Origin: Pseudogymnoascus destructans
Taxonomy: Eukaryota; Ascomycota; Leotiomycetes; Thelebolales; Thelebolaceae
NCBI RefSeq assembly: GCF_001641265.1
Contig: NW_020167520.1
Coordinates: 2,232,001 to 2,296,000 of the forward strand
Length of the DNA: 64,000 nucleotides
Direction: 5' to 3'
Below the pieces are notes generated by a model, which did no database searches, was not told the DNA's origin, and worked only from the letters and a program-made list of their open reading frames with translations. Made by a program: the position numbers and the translations under genes. This document shows, piece after piece, positions 53,751 to 64,000 of this stretch (its first letter is position 1; each line of letters starts with the position of its first letter).

Positions 53751-56700
53751 ATGGCGTCCAGAACATCATTCGCCAATGGCTCGACCAACGGCCTCAGCAC
53801 GATCGGGCCCAGAGACCTCCCCGACTCCATCGCCACACGCTCCGTCCTTCGCTTCTCCGACGTCCCCTCATCCCTCGACATCCCCGTCCAAGGCATGGAT
53901 GAAGACGACCAGCAAGCCGTCGAAGTCGACCTGGAAGACCTCCTCGACGACCCGACCGAGCTGTGCACCCTCCTCGAGAACGAACGCGTGAGCCGCAACT
54001 TCTGGATGACCGTCTCGCTCGCCTACGCCAAGCAAAAGAAAATCGACACCGCGATCGAGATGCTCGGCAAGGGCCTCGCGGCCGTCACCGGCGGCCCGAA
54101 GGAGAAACTGAGCATGCTCACCTGTCTGTGCTGGCTGTATCTGTGGAAGAGCCGCGAGGCGCCTCGCGTTGCGCCGGAGGGCCAGATGGTTTCCGAAGCG
54201 AAGACAAAGGAGTTCTATTTGCAGCTGAGCACCACGGCGCTCAACGATGCGACGCGAATCAACCCCAGCTTTCCCCCGCTGTTTATGGCGCGCGGTGTTC
54301 TATACCTACTCCGCGCGTCGCTGCAGCCGCCGTCGAAGGCGCCGGCGGCGGGGACGATCGACCCAGAGAAACTGGATATCCTGCGCCATGCGCTTAAGAG
54401 CTTCGATGACGCAATCCGCGTTTCGCAGGGCCGTAATATGCTCGCTGTGCTCGGGAAATGCAGGGTCCAGTTTTCGCTGGGCAAGTACGCCGAGGCGCTT
54501 GAGGGATACCAGTTGGCTCTGTCGCGGATGCCGGAGCTGACGGATCCGGATCCACGTATTGGTATTGGAGCGTGTTTGTGGATGCTGGGGCACAAGGGTG
54601 ACGCGAAGGTGGCCTGGGAGAGAGCGCTCGAGGTCAACGAGAATTCGAAGATTGCGAATATCCTCCTAGGGCTGTATCACCTGGATGCTAGTGGGCATGT
54701 GCCGACGAATAGCAAGGACTTTATTGAGACGTACAAGAAGGCCATGACGGTTTATACGCAGAAGGCGTTCAAGCTCGACAAAGACCTGCCGCTTACTTGC
54801 TCTACATTTGCTGGGTACTTTTTGTCAAGGAAATCGCTTGCAAATACGGATGCTTTGGCACACAAGGCGATCCAATACACGGATGTTAATGCTATTGCCA
54901 GTGATGGGTGGTATCTGCTGGCGCGGAAAGAGCATTATGAAGATAATGTTGACCGGGCGGCGGATTACTACAGACGCTCTGATGAGGCGCGAGGCGGTGC
55001 AGACCGTGGATATGTTCCAGCGAAGTTTGGGTCCGCTCAGATATCGGTGCTGAAGAGCGACTTTGGCGAAGCGAAATTTAGGCTGGAGAAGATAGTTCAG
55101 CACTCGAAGAATGTGGAAGCCATGAGTTTGCTTGGCACAATCTACTCTGAGGAGGTCTTCGCGAACCAATACGGCGCTTCGAACGAGGACAAGACGCAGG
55201 AATTCAAGAAGGCTGTGAGTCTCCTCGAGTCTGTTCGTGCTGCATGGAAGGACCCGAAGAAGAACTTGATTCCTGATGCATCTGTGCTGCTCAATCTCGC
55301 ACGCTTGTACGAAGTCGATAACCCGGAAAAGAGTGTGTTATGTCTTCAGCAAATCGAGCAGATAGAACTGGCACAGGCACAAGCTCAGGCGCAGGCCTTG
55401 GATGAGGACAAGGCGACGGATACTGAAGCTGAAGAAGCCATGAAGCTTAAGATCCGTGAGAACTTGCCTCCGCAGCTCCTGAACAACATGGGCTGCTTCC
55501 ACTATCAGGCCGAGAAATTCGACCTGTCCCGGGATTTCTTCCAGGCCGCGCTCAGTGCCTGCGTGAAGGCAGGGGAAAGGGAGGAGGCCATGGACACCGA
55601 TGCTCTGGTGACCAGTATCAGCTTCAATCTTGGCAGGACATATGAGGCCAGTGGGATGTTTGATGAAGCCAAAACAGTCTACGAGGGCTTGTTGGGCAGA
55701 CACGCTGATTACACTGATGCACGCACTCGACTGGCATACATTGCACTGAAGGAGAGTCCTACCGATGAAGGCCCAAGGGCAATTGGCAAGCTCTACCAGG
55801 ACGCTAGCAACGACCTTGAAGTCCGAGCACTTTATGGTTGGTACCTTGGCCGCGTCCACTCTCGCAAGCGCGCATCCGCTTCCCATATTCATGAAGACCC
55901 TGAGCTGCGCCACTACAAGCACACCCTTCAGCACCACGACAAGCATGACCGATACGCACTCATCGGCATGGGGAACCTGTACCTCCAGACCGCTCGCGAG
56001 ATGCCGCGTAACTCGGACTCTGAGAGGGCCAAGCGCAGCAGCATGTACTCCAAAGCCGCCGAGTTCTTCGAGAAGGCGCTGCAGCTTGACCCTAAGAGCG
56101 CGTTTGCAGCACAGGGAATCGCTATCGCTATGATTGAGGATAAGAAAGACTTCAAGGGTGCCCTGTCCATTTTCATGCAGGTCCGGGAGACTGTCAAGGA
56201 CCCCAACGTCTATATCAACCTCGGACACCTGTTTGCCGAGTTGAGACAGTATAGCAAGGCTATTGAACACTACGAGGCCGCGCTGAGCAAGAACAGTGGT
56301 AGCGACGCGCAGATTTTGGCCTGTTTGGGCAGGACTTGGTTAGCTAGGGGGAGAGCGGAGAAGGATCTGAAGAGCTACAAGAATGCATTGGAGTATGCAC
56401 AGAAGGTATGTTATTCGTTTTAACTGGCTTGGGTGGAGCTAACACCCGTCACAGGCACTTGAAACCGCGCCAGAACAGATCCATTTCAAGTTCAATGTTG
56501 CATTTGTGCAGATCCAGCTTGCGCAGACCATCTACACCACAGCAGAGTCCGCGCGCACGCTCGCCGAAGTCGAAGCCGCAGCCGCCGGACTCGAAGACGC
56601 CATCGTATCCCTCGAGGAAATCGCACAGCACCCACAGACGCCGTACCCGAAGGCCCTGGTCGAGGGACGCGCAAACATGGCGCGTAACACCATGCGCAAG

Positions 56701-57573
56701 CAGCTTGAGCGTAGCATCCAATCACAACGCGAGTACGAGGAGAAGAACAAGGAGAAGGTGCGCGAAGCGATGGAGGTGCGCCAGCGCGAGCTGAAGGAGC
56801 GCGAGGAGGCGCGTTTGAAGGCCGAGGAGGAGCAGCGGGAGCGCAAGCGTGTGATTGCGGAGGAGCGTGCGAAGATCGCAGAGCATGATCGTGCGTTGGC
56901 GGAGTCGAGGGCGAGGGAGGCGGAGGCGAGGGAGGAGGCGGAGATGACAGTTGATAGCGAGACAGGGGAGAGGGTGAAGAGGAAGAGGAAGGTGGGTAAG
57001 GCGGGCGGGAAGAGGAAGAAGAAGGAGGGGGATGAGAGTGGGGAGGAGAGCGAGACGGGGACGCCGAAGAAGGACCGGAGAGCGAGGAGAAGGGATGCGG
57101 ATGGGGATGAGGAGAAGCCTAAGAAGAAGCGCAGGTTGGCGAAGAAGGAGAAGCCGAACTCGAAGTTCAAGTCTGCGGAGGTGGTGGTGGATTCGAGTGA
57201 TGAGGGCGAGGGTGGTGGAGGAGGCGATGACGATGGATCTGGGAGCGATAGAGGCCGGGATGTGTCCAGCCCTGTTGGCAGCCCGCCGAAACATGACGAC
57301 GACGACGACGACGAAGAGGTGGAGCGTGCGCCTGCCAAACGCACCACGAGACGTCGGATGGTAGAAAGTGATGATGAGGATGAGGATGTGGCGGAGGATG
57401 CGGCAGAGCCTGAGGAAGGTGTTGGCATGGGCCGTGACATGGAGGTTGGGGAGACTGACGCGCCTGGTCTGGGAGGCGACCGTGATGCAGGCGATGTACC
57501 TATGGAGGATGCGGATGAGATGCATGATGGGGAAGATTATGCTGAGGAACGGGAGGGAGATGTGGATCGTTGA
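53751..57573 (+). CDS. CTR9, TPR scaffold of the Paf1 complex
   Basis: Two exons (53751-56405, 56455-57573); the 49-bp intron GTATGT...CACAG in phase 0 joins AQK to ALETAPEQIHFKFNVAFVQI; 1257 residues. TPR repeats run through most of the protein, e.g. LLGLYHLDASGHVPTN, LLNNMGCFHYQAEKF, LIGMGNLYLQTAREM and INLGHLFAELRQYSKAIEHY. The N-terminal DIPVQGMDEDDQQAVEVDLE segment is diagnostic for CTR9. The C-terminus is a long charged coiled coil (Glu/Lys/Arg) with acidic blocks, as in the family. The Paf1 complex travels with RNA polymerase II and promotes H2B ubiquitination and H3K4/K36 methylation. Confidence 0.93.
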
Positions 57574-58016
57574 AATTGGAAGTAGATGGGCGTTATTTGT
57601 ATGATATGAATGCATGATACTTATGGAATGGGGACGGGTCTATGCATTCAGTAAATGTACTGGATTTGTTGTAGGAAGCACTCGCGTAGATAAGTGAAGA
57701 TATGGCTACGTAAAATGGAATGGAATAATTTGGATTGTAAAGTTGCGGTTCGTATGATGCGAGTTGCTGGTGCATTACTATCTTCTGCGCCTGCCCCTTT
57801 CAGGTCATAGTTTATGTCAACGAAAGTAAATATGAGAATCTCGGAATAACTCGAAATATAATGCGACGTTATTTACAGCTAAAATATACAAAATATGTGT
57901 TATTAAAGTGTACAAGATTCTAAAACACCAATACCATCTGTCTTATTATACAAGTCGGTTAAAACAGCCAGCTGTTTCCCGTCAGTCCCTTCCATATTCA
58001 TTCATATCAGGGTTTC
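57574..58016. other. Convergent 3' flanks of CTR9 and the SET gene
   Basis: AT-rich, with several ATAAAATG-like stretches; termination regions of both genes, no other feature. Confidence 0.5.
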
Positions 58017-59298
58017 CAGCTGTTCCCGAAAAGAGTCTTCATATAGTCGGTCCCATACGATGCTATCAGCTCCTCTCCAAACGCAATAGCCGAATCGTGC
58101 GCACCAGAATCCTGATCCGGTCAGCAACTAGTCTCTGCTCGAGCTCAATATTCCAGTCACCCTTCCGTGGGGACGTGTTAATAAACCGCGTCCAGTTCCC
58201 TTTCCACCCTGCCGAAACATCGGCTATCTTGTCGCCCAGCATCGACGCCTCCTCACCTTCTACGGTGACAATCACTGCTGCGTTGAGGTCTATCGTATAG
58301 ACGTCATCTGCAAAGACGTTTTTTCTTATCGATGGATCTGCTCTGCCTGGCGGTAACAACAGGCCGACGTACTCTCCGATAATTTCGTCTTTTGCGAATG
58401 CTTGCATAGTTATAACGCCCTTGTTGACTTGGCTAGGAGCACTGGGATAAGGGGGGTACTCGTGAACCTGGACACATGGATGGTCAACATGCCATGAGAC
58501 GCATGTGCAGCCTGTATCGTCCGTGGTGGTGTCAACAAAAGTTTCATCGCAATCGCTACAGATCAAAAAATCATCTGCTTGGTTAGCAGGGATGCCGGCT
58601 GTCGCGTTGCGGACGTTCTGCGGATGGTCGAGGTATGTTCGATTGGCTGGCCACGAAGGAGGCGCGGTTCTGGGCCAGTATCTCCGGTCGAAGGCGGACT
58701 CTTTTATGTTTTCCATAGGTTTGTCTTTACGGGAGCCACTCATAACCATGTTTCGATCTGTTCCACCGTTTAAACAAAAGTAGAAAGCATGGGGATGCAC
58801 ACCTTCGAATATATCGTCTTCTAGGCCCAAGGGATGGGCAGGGACATCAACAGGCCAAACCCCGCTGCGGAATGGTGCTGAATCCGGGCCCGTATCACTA
58901 ATATCGTCGAAATAGCTTATGATAGCTTCTTTCCATGGGAGCTGGCGCGAGCGGGCAAAGAAATTGATGACAGCCATGTGCTTATCTAGCTCTATTAGTA
59001 GGGCCTTCCATAAACCATCTCTCTCGTTTTTAAATACCTCGATGAACGTATTAGAAGTGGAAAGCGCGCCGAGGTACATGAGCCTATGGAGACGCGGTTG
59101 GGGTGGCTGTGAGTTATTTAGAAACTGGGTGAACCGGGTGTTTGTCCTGTCGCTGAAAACGATGGCATCAGCAAGCGCCGAGTTGGCCTGAGGAAATGGC
59201 TGTCCTGCATACTGGCACTCGAAGTCCCGGACAATATCTGTCAAAAAGACAGCGGCTTTCCTACTATCGCCACGGAGAATCCTGATGATGATGTCCAT
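58017..59298 (-). pseudogene. SET-domain protein gene, 1-nt frameshift in the SET core
   Basis: An N-terminal region of unknown type (410 residues in frame) leads into a Cys/His-rich stretch (CSDCDETF, GCTCVSWHVDHPCVQVH) and the SET core: QAFAKDEIIGEYVGLLLPPG, VYTIDLNA and SAGWKGNWTRFINTS, the NHS-box-like part (NHSC is NTSP here). At 58089-58091 one base appears lost: the expected IAFGEELIASYG strand with the catalytic Tyr reads in a neighbouring frame and ends at a stop at 58017-58019. In the given frame the protein ends with a short unrelated tail. SET proteins methylate lysine. Without the shift this could be functional, so a sequencing error must be excluded. Confidence 0.7.
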
Positions 59299-60124
59299 CG
59301 GATGGTAACAATAGAGAATAGTGAAGAAAGGGGCACTTTATCACCCCGGAAAAAGAGATGGATGTTGTACTGAATATTGATGATGATCAGGAATAAGAAC
59401 GAGATTTAGCATTTGGAAAACCTGGCTGTTCACATGAATATTATACACAGAAGGGACAAAGACATGGCGAGAGCATTGTCCGGGAAGTGAAGAAAGGAAT
59501 AAACCCATTTTCTTCTCGCCAAGAGGTATAACTCTGGAGAATCGCTGAGAGTAAATGGGATTATGAGTCTTTGACATTCACAGTGCGGTATTGAGCAACT
59601 TTGGTTCCTTATGATGTTTTTCTCCTTGTCTCCAACAATGGGTTTAAAGAAAGTGAAAGGGAGAAGACACGGCAACAAAGACGACAGCAAATATGACGTT
59701 CACGGCTTCTTTGTCAGTTCTATAATTGGAACTGCGCCTCAAGGAATCGTGGATGACAACAATAAAACAATGAAGATATTCAAGAGAACACAGCTATTGG
59801 TGTTGCCGGAAATGACGCGATTAAAGGCGCATATCTCGAAGGGCCTGACAAATCTAATTTTGGCATAGCTCCTGTCATAAACACAATGGTGAGGCTTTTG
59901 CTCCTGCGTGTTATTTTTATTCAGAGCCTCGCGCCGCTCAAAAGACTGGGGGTGATGTGCATAGGTGGCTGTCATGCATGGCATCTTCCTTGCAACCCAA
60001 CGCATGGAAGTGAAGTCATGCGCGCGCATAGGCACGCACTATCTTTCCATCTGCCACCGGCGGTTTCCCATCCTCGATCTCTCATCTCATCCTCAGTCCC
60101 TCGCCGGTAGATTTTAGAAAACAT
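59299..60124. other. Intergenic, no gene seen
   Basis: Promoter of the SET gene, then short frames on both strands (59430-59868) with no motif. Confidence 0.4.
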
Positions 60125-61541
60125 TTGCTACATGGTCTCCCTGGCGACATTATCCTTAACATCATCAGCCACGTTGCACAGAGTGAAAGCGATCTGGCTG
60201 CGTTGTGCCTTTCGTCGCGACACCTACGTAGCCTCGCAACGCCAATTCTGTACCGAAAACTCTTTTGTCGCGATGATAATTTATCGGATCGTCGTCTGGT
60301 TCCATGCTTCTAAGATCACTCCTACGTGACCGGGCATTAGGAGGGTTTGTCCAGGAGCTGGATATTTCGCCTAGAAGCTGCGAGTTTCTTGGCCACTCCT
60401 TCATCTACGAGGACAAGATACTGATACCAAAGGTGCTAACAGAAATTGTAGAGATTGGTTATTTTAAGCAACATTATGGCTTTAGCGCGACACCGCCGAT
60501 TGATAGGTGGCATAAGGTGGTGGGAGCAAACGAGGGAAGGGAATTGTACCCTATAATTACAATTATTATCTTTTTGTGCCCGGGCTTAAGACAAATACGC
60601 TGTAAGAGGCGAATAGTGTTCTCCCAAGCGATGGGGAAGAAAACTATATCGAGTGGTTCTTTAGAGTCGTCAGACGCAGCCACCAAGAAATGCGGGACGG
60701 AGCCGTACGAATAGATCCGCCGGCTTTGTTAGAGGAACAAGGCCCGAAGAGCATGACACCGCTGCTTCCTTACATTTGGCACGGAAAGTTTGCATTCAAA
60801 CCGGAATGGGGACAACCCAGCGACGGGGTAAAGTTAGAGCTCCTTCTGTTCATACGGCGCCATCAGTCGAGTCACTACATCTCAACGGCTTCGTACAACT
60901 TACCCAGGCCAGGCTTGACTTCCCGTCGGGCCTGAAGACACTCATCATGGAACAATGTGTTTGTGAGGCAAGAGTGGCCGGGAGTATTCTCCAGGCATGT
61001 GTACGGCTAGAGTTTTTCTCGTACGTGCATGGACACAAAGATGCTACTATTAACAAGTTTGACCCACTGTTGAAGATGGAAGGCCTGTTGTGCTTGACGG
61101 GTTCATTGAGGCAGCTGCGTCTTGCACGGGGTAGTCCTTTGGTCATCGAGTCGAACTCCGCGAGAAATTCTAGGCTATGATCTTTTGCTGGTTTTAAAGT
61201 TCTCACCCACCTCGTTCTCCCCGTGGAGTTTCTAGTTGGCATGGTAGCAGGCACTGGCCCATGGAATCTAGAACTGTGGAAGCTTGTTTCTAGGTGTCCT
61301 GAGTATCTGCTTATAGGTGGACTCGAAAATGAAGTGGTGTTGGCCTTCGCCCAGCAGGAGGTACTCAGTACTAGAGTTGGTTAAGAGAAAGTCGATAGTT
61401 GCTCCTAAACTGAATCGCATTATTCTGCAAAATATCAGTCCTGTCGAAGCAGACGGCGGTGCTCTAACGCCCCTGAAGGAGGCATCTGGAGAAAATCAGG
61501 TCTGGCTCAGCACTTATTACGGAAAACAGTCCGAGGACTAG
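60125..61541 (+). pseudogene. F-box protein gene, degenerate
   Basis: The F-box is clear (LHGLPGDIILNIISHVAQSE and LAALCLSSRHLRSLATPILY), with no ATG: a TTG stands where the start is expected. After about 60 residues a frameshift near 60290 leads to LLRSLLRDRALGGFVQELDI in another frame. A second shift occurs near 60840, then ESLHLNGFVQLTQARLDFPS (LRR-like strand) to a premature TGA near 61179. Coding-like frame continues as SFAGFKVLTHLVLPVEFLVG, followed by another stop near 61382 and a frame change. At least two shifts and two stops. F-box proteins are SCF substrate adaptors. Confidence 0.75.
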
Positions 61542-61739
61542 GCCGTAGGCCTTATGTTGGATTCTGAAGATTAGCGATTCCTAGCAACTACGATTATTAC
61601 ATGGGTTATCACCCAACCACCAACTGAGCTCATTATCCAACAGGTGGCCCGGCTGCTACTTTGAGTCGACACCAGACCTGATTTTCTCCAGATGCCTCCT
61701 TCAGGGGCGTTAGAGCACCGCCGTCTGCTTCGACAGGAC
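61438..61739. repeat. 68-bp perfect inverted duplication
   Basis: 61438-61505 and 61672-61739 are exact reverse complements (starting GTCCTGTCGAAGCAGACGG). They frame a 166-bp spacer. The first arm belongs to the 3' end of the F-box pseudogene; the second looks like a copy of it. Confidence 0.95.
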
Positions 61740-61842
61740 AGAAGAACGGGAATGGGAAACAGCCAACAAGCACATGTACTGTATATATTGCCATGTCTTC
61801 TGTATCTTCGATATTTTAGCTTGCCGCCTGTATTTCGCCATC

Positions 61843-62814
61843 TCATGGTGTAGCCTTCGGCTGCACCTTATTGTCAGACCGTAACTGCTCTGCATTCGGT
61901 CCTGCCTCAACCGACCTTGTCTCAGTCTCTTCACAATCCTTCCTGGGCTGCTCAGTGCTAATGGTATTGGCATTATTAGCTTCTTTGTAATTATTAGAGG
62001 CATCCGCAGGGCCGTCATTCTCGCTTTTTGCAACAGCCGGAGTATTTTCAGTGAGCGAGATTTCCTCGTTCCTCGTTTTAGTCTTCATTTTCCGCATCTT
62101 AAACCACACCATCATTCCCATGATAGACAACAGCAAAAATGCAGTCACAACGCCCATAACTATCTTGCCGGGGTCACCGAGGAACTCATCATCGATCTCC
62201 TTGACAGACCAAGGGTAGCAGTTTGACTTCACGACAATGTAGATACCGAGGCCGAGATAGAGGAATGGTATTATGAATGAAGCATATTTTTCGGCCAGGC
62301 GTACGATATGCCTCTGCTTCATAATAAGAAAGGCGATAAAGCACCAGATGCCGAGTAGAATGTAGTAGAGCACGACGTAGACGGCGACCTCGGCGCCCTT
62401 CGCTTGGGAGAAGAGAGGTATATAGGTGCCGATATTGTCGCCCCCATTCAGGATCGTAATGAGGGCAACCTTGAAGACTGATTTGGCGATGCACTGGGAT
62501 TCCGATTCTTCTTCCTCCGTATCATCCTTTTTGGGGAAGAGCAGGTCAAAGAGTTTCCATACACCAAGCAGAATGGGTAATAGGCCTAAAAAGCCAATAG
62601 GTTCAGACGGGAGTGCCACCGCAACGGCAAACCCGATTAGACTGACAACTACAATGACGGTGAAACCGATGTATTGCCCAAGAGTGATCTTAAGGGGAGT
62701 GAGATTCCTAGAGGTTGACGACTCGGCGAAGAAGGTCACGAGAACAAACGCGTCGTCGATGTTGGTCAGGACGAACGTAAGACATGCTGTGCCAATAGCA
62801 CTGCCGAACTGCAT
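61843..62814 (-). CDS. Cadmium-resistance-type transporter (Cad family)
   Basis: 323 residues, no intron. The start is the ATG at 62812-62814 (MQFGSAIGTACLTFVLTNIDDAF); the longer frame begins with TTG. TM segments: LTFVLTNIDDAFVLVTFFAE, YIGFTVIVVVSLIGFAVAVA, FLGLLPILLGVWKLFDLLF, then FKVALITILNGGDNIGTYIP, VAVYVVLYYILLGIWCFIAF and SFIIPFLYLGLGIYIVV. NIDD and the NGGDNIGTY motif are the family hallmarks. A last helix (IVMGVVTAFLLLSIMGMMVW) leads to a hydrophilic C-tail with acidic and Lys/Gln residues. In bacteria, CadD-type members confer Cd2+ resistance; fungal substrates are unproven. Confidence 0.85.
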   Translation of the reverse strand: MQFGSAIGTACLTFVLTNIDDAFVLVTFFAESSTSRNLTPLKITLGQYIGFTVIVVVSLIGFAVAVALPSEPIGFLGLLPILLGVWKLFDLLFPKKDDTEEEESESQCIAKSVFKVALITILNGGDNIGTYIPLFSQAKGAEVAVYVVLYYILLGIWCFIAFLIMKQRHIVRLAEKYASFIIPFLYLGLGIYIVVKSNCYPWSVKEIDDEFLGDPGKIVMGVVTAFLLLSIMGMMVWFKMRKMKTKTRNEEISLTENTPAVAKSENDGPADASNNYKEANNANTISTEQPRKDCEETETRSVEAGPNAEQLRSDNKVQPKATP

Positions 62815-63177
62815 AATAGCAGCTGTCGGTTCAGAGAACACGTCTCGGTATGGGGGAGGTTCAGGGGCAGGAGGAAGAAACAAATGGTTGAGAGGAAAAC
62901 ACGCTGCCGCAGATCGTGCAGCTGCTCACCTAGCGCGGGCGGGCAAAACGCACGACATCTATCAAATGCGGGAGTGCCTTTGGTGACAACAACCCCAAAT
63001 CTGCCCGTGATGCGGAATCCTTAATAATATGAAGTGTAATTACTAAAGCTATAAAGTTATCTTAAGTAGACATCTATAGCTTTATAGCACTGAGACATCT
63101 TTTCTAGTCTACACATACGCCATGACTTTGAAAGTGCCAAGCCTGACCCTCTATTGAGACTCCAACACACTTGATCT
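62815..63177. other. Intergenic, no gene seen
   Basis: Promoter of the Cad-family gene; a short AGCTATAAAG/CTATAGCTTTAT inverted motif lies near 63050-63085. Confidence 0.4.
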
Positions 63178-63520
63178 CCTTTCGTTGCCAAACTCGAAGC
63201 CTGCCTGCGAGTCTCCTACCTGCCTTATTCTGTACACACGGGGGCTTCAACAGAGTCTCCGAAGGGGAAGCTTCCGTATGTGCGGATTGATGAAGAGGAC
63301 GAACAATTAACCCCGGTCAGCGACTCTACGGATTACGCGGACGTTGATCAAATTAGAAGCCGTCGACGACCTGAATGCATACCTCCCCCCCGCCTTAGGG
63401 AGCACTAGACCTCGCCATTCGACCCACTTGAAGACAGATCATATAGTCAAGTGATTGCCCAATCTTCTGTACTACGCGGATAGAGTCTATGACGCGTACT
63501 TCCAACTACCGCAAATGGAC
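63178..63520 (+). pseudogene. GST-like (thioredoxin-fold) gene relic
   Basis: PFVAKLEACLRVSYLPYSVH, then GASTESPKGKLPYVRID and VSDST, matches the N-terminal thioredoxin-like fold of GST/Fax-type proteins (K-L-E-x-x-L-R, PKGKLPY and D-S-T). There is no ATG, a stop at 63406-63408 follows, and in a shifted frame VDDLNAYLPPALGST and then YYADRVYDAYFQLP may be later parts. Confidence 0.5.
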
Positions 63521-63720
63521 TTGGCAGAGCGAGCTTGTGTAGTAGCGTTTGGTGTTGAACTATACCCCATTGAATTTCAAATTCCATTCGACCAAAACGG
63601 ATGAGCTGCAATTCGACAAGAGACACAGATGGCTGCGGTCATCACGATGGTGGCTACTTTGGTGCGCGGCCCTGAGATATATAGCGTGGTGCTATTTACA
63701 CCCAAACCATGAATTTTGTA

Positions 63721-64000
63721 ACTAAATATATCAACAACTATTTAGTAGTAAAACTATAAAAATGTATATTTAGCCTTTCATAGGCATTTAAAGTGTCTTA
63801 TTTGAATTTTAAAGCAATTAGGCTTATAGTCATTAAGATACTAAGTTTTGGCCCCCACTTTAGACCTAAGTCTTAATATCTTAATGACTAGTTATAAGCC
63901 TAATTGCCTTCAAATTCAAAGAAGACACTTTAAATGCCTATAAAAGGCTAAATATACATTTTTATAGTTTTACTACTAAATAGTTGTTGAGATAGTTAGT
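63721..64000. mobile_element. 280-bp MITE-like palindromic element
   Basis: Two arms of about 125 bp, inverted, begin ACTAA at both ends (ACTAAATATATCAACAAC and the complement of GTTGTTGAGATAGTTAGT); a short unpaired centre holds GGCCCCC. A few mismatches occur. No coding capacity. TA precedes the left end; the right flank is outside the window. Confidence 0.85.

Noticed and set aside
54215..57615. Minus-strand frames of 297-310 aa inside CTR9
   Set aside because: They arise from the antisense of highly biased CTR9 codons; Ser-rich or Leu/Arg-rich low-complexity products.
59611..59868. 85-aa plus-strand frame
   Set aside because: No motif, and the opposite strand is equally open.
1..64000. 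CRISPR arrays, bacterial-type operons, riboswitches
   Set aside because: Genome features are eukaryotic; repeats seen are tandem or inverted without spacer regularity.

Overview
The window is nuclear DNA of a filamentous ascomycete (Pezizomycotina). Introns are short (45-88 bp, GT...AG, often with a CTAAC/CTAAT-like branch site). Genes lie on both strands with no operon logic, and the conserved genes are fungal: a STE3-type pheromone receptor, the Paf1-complex subunit CTR9, a SNF2/STH1 ATPase, SEC72, a NIPA-type Mg2+ transporter, a WDR70-like WD40 protein, a CRIB protein, an RGS-TM protein and a Cad-type transporter. The class within Pezizomycotina cannot be fixed by eye; I assume nothing below that level.

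Layout. 1-4.7 kb: a decayed NLR/STAND fragment and a CRIB-domain gene. 4.7-8.7 kb: no convincing gene, but a dense cluster of G-rich, telomere-like and tandem repeats. 8.7-11 kb: a coiled-coil protein and a broken AIG2-like gene. 11.3-20.5 kb: a transposon graveyard with a truncated Fot1/pogo element, a family of long inverted repeats, two solo LTRs with perfect 5-bp target duplications, a truncated Ty1/copia pol gene, a decayed F-box-like gene, and one apparently intact pogo/Fot1 transposon with 129-bp terminal inverted repeats. 21-23.5 kb: a tRNA-Gly(GCC), a tRNA relic, a small cysteine-rich two-exon gene and an orphan hairpin. 23.5-32.3 kb: WD40, NIPA, SEC72, a possible micro-ORF and the RGS-TM gene. 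34-38.3 kb: a small Cys-rich gene, a frameshifted esterase and an intact PLP decarboxylase. 40.7-46.9 kb: STE3-like receptor, a microsatellite field, a frameshifted membrane/coiled-coil gene and an orphan TM exon. 48.5-57.6 kb: SNF2/STH1 and CTR9 in tandem. 58-64 kb: a frameshifted SET gene, a dead F-box gene with an inverted 68-bp duplication, a Cad-family transporter, a GST-like relic and a MITE at the window edge.

How it fits together. The core genes are housekeeping (chromatin remodelling, transcription elongation, ER translocation, Mg2+ transport) or signalling (CRIB, RGS, pheromone GPCR); nothing points to a metabolic cluster. The striking property is decay. At least six genes carry frameshifts, in-frame stops or internal deletions, concentrated near mobile elements, while the conserved genes are intact. 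One frameshift (C9 run near 45.08 kb) could be a sequencing error. I found no convincing novel defence or metabolic system; the least explained structure is the nested long-inverted-repeat element at 12.2-15.4 kb.
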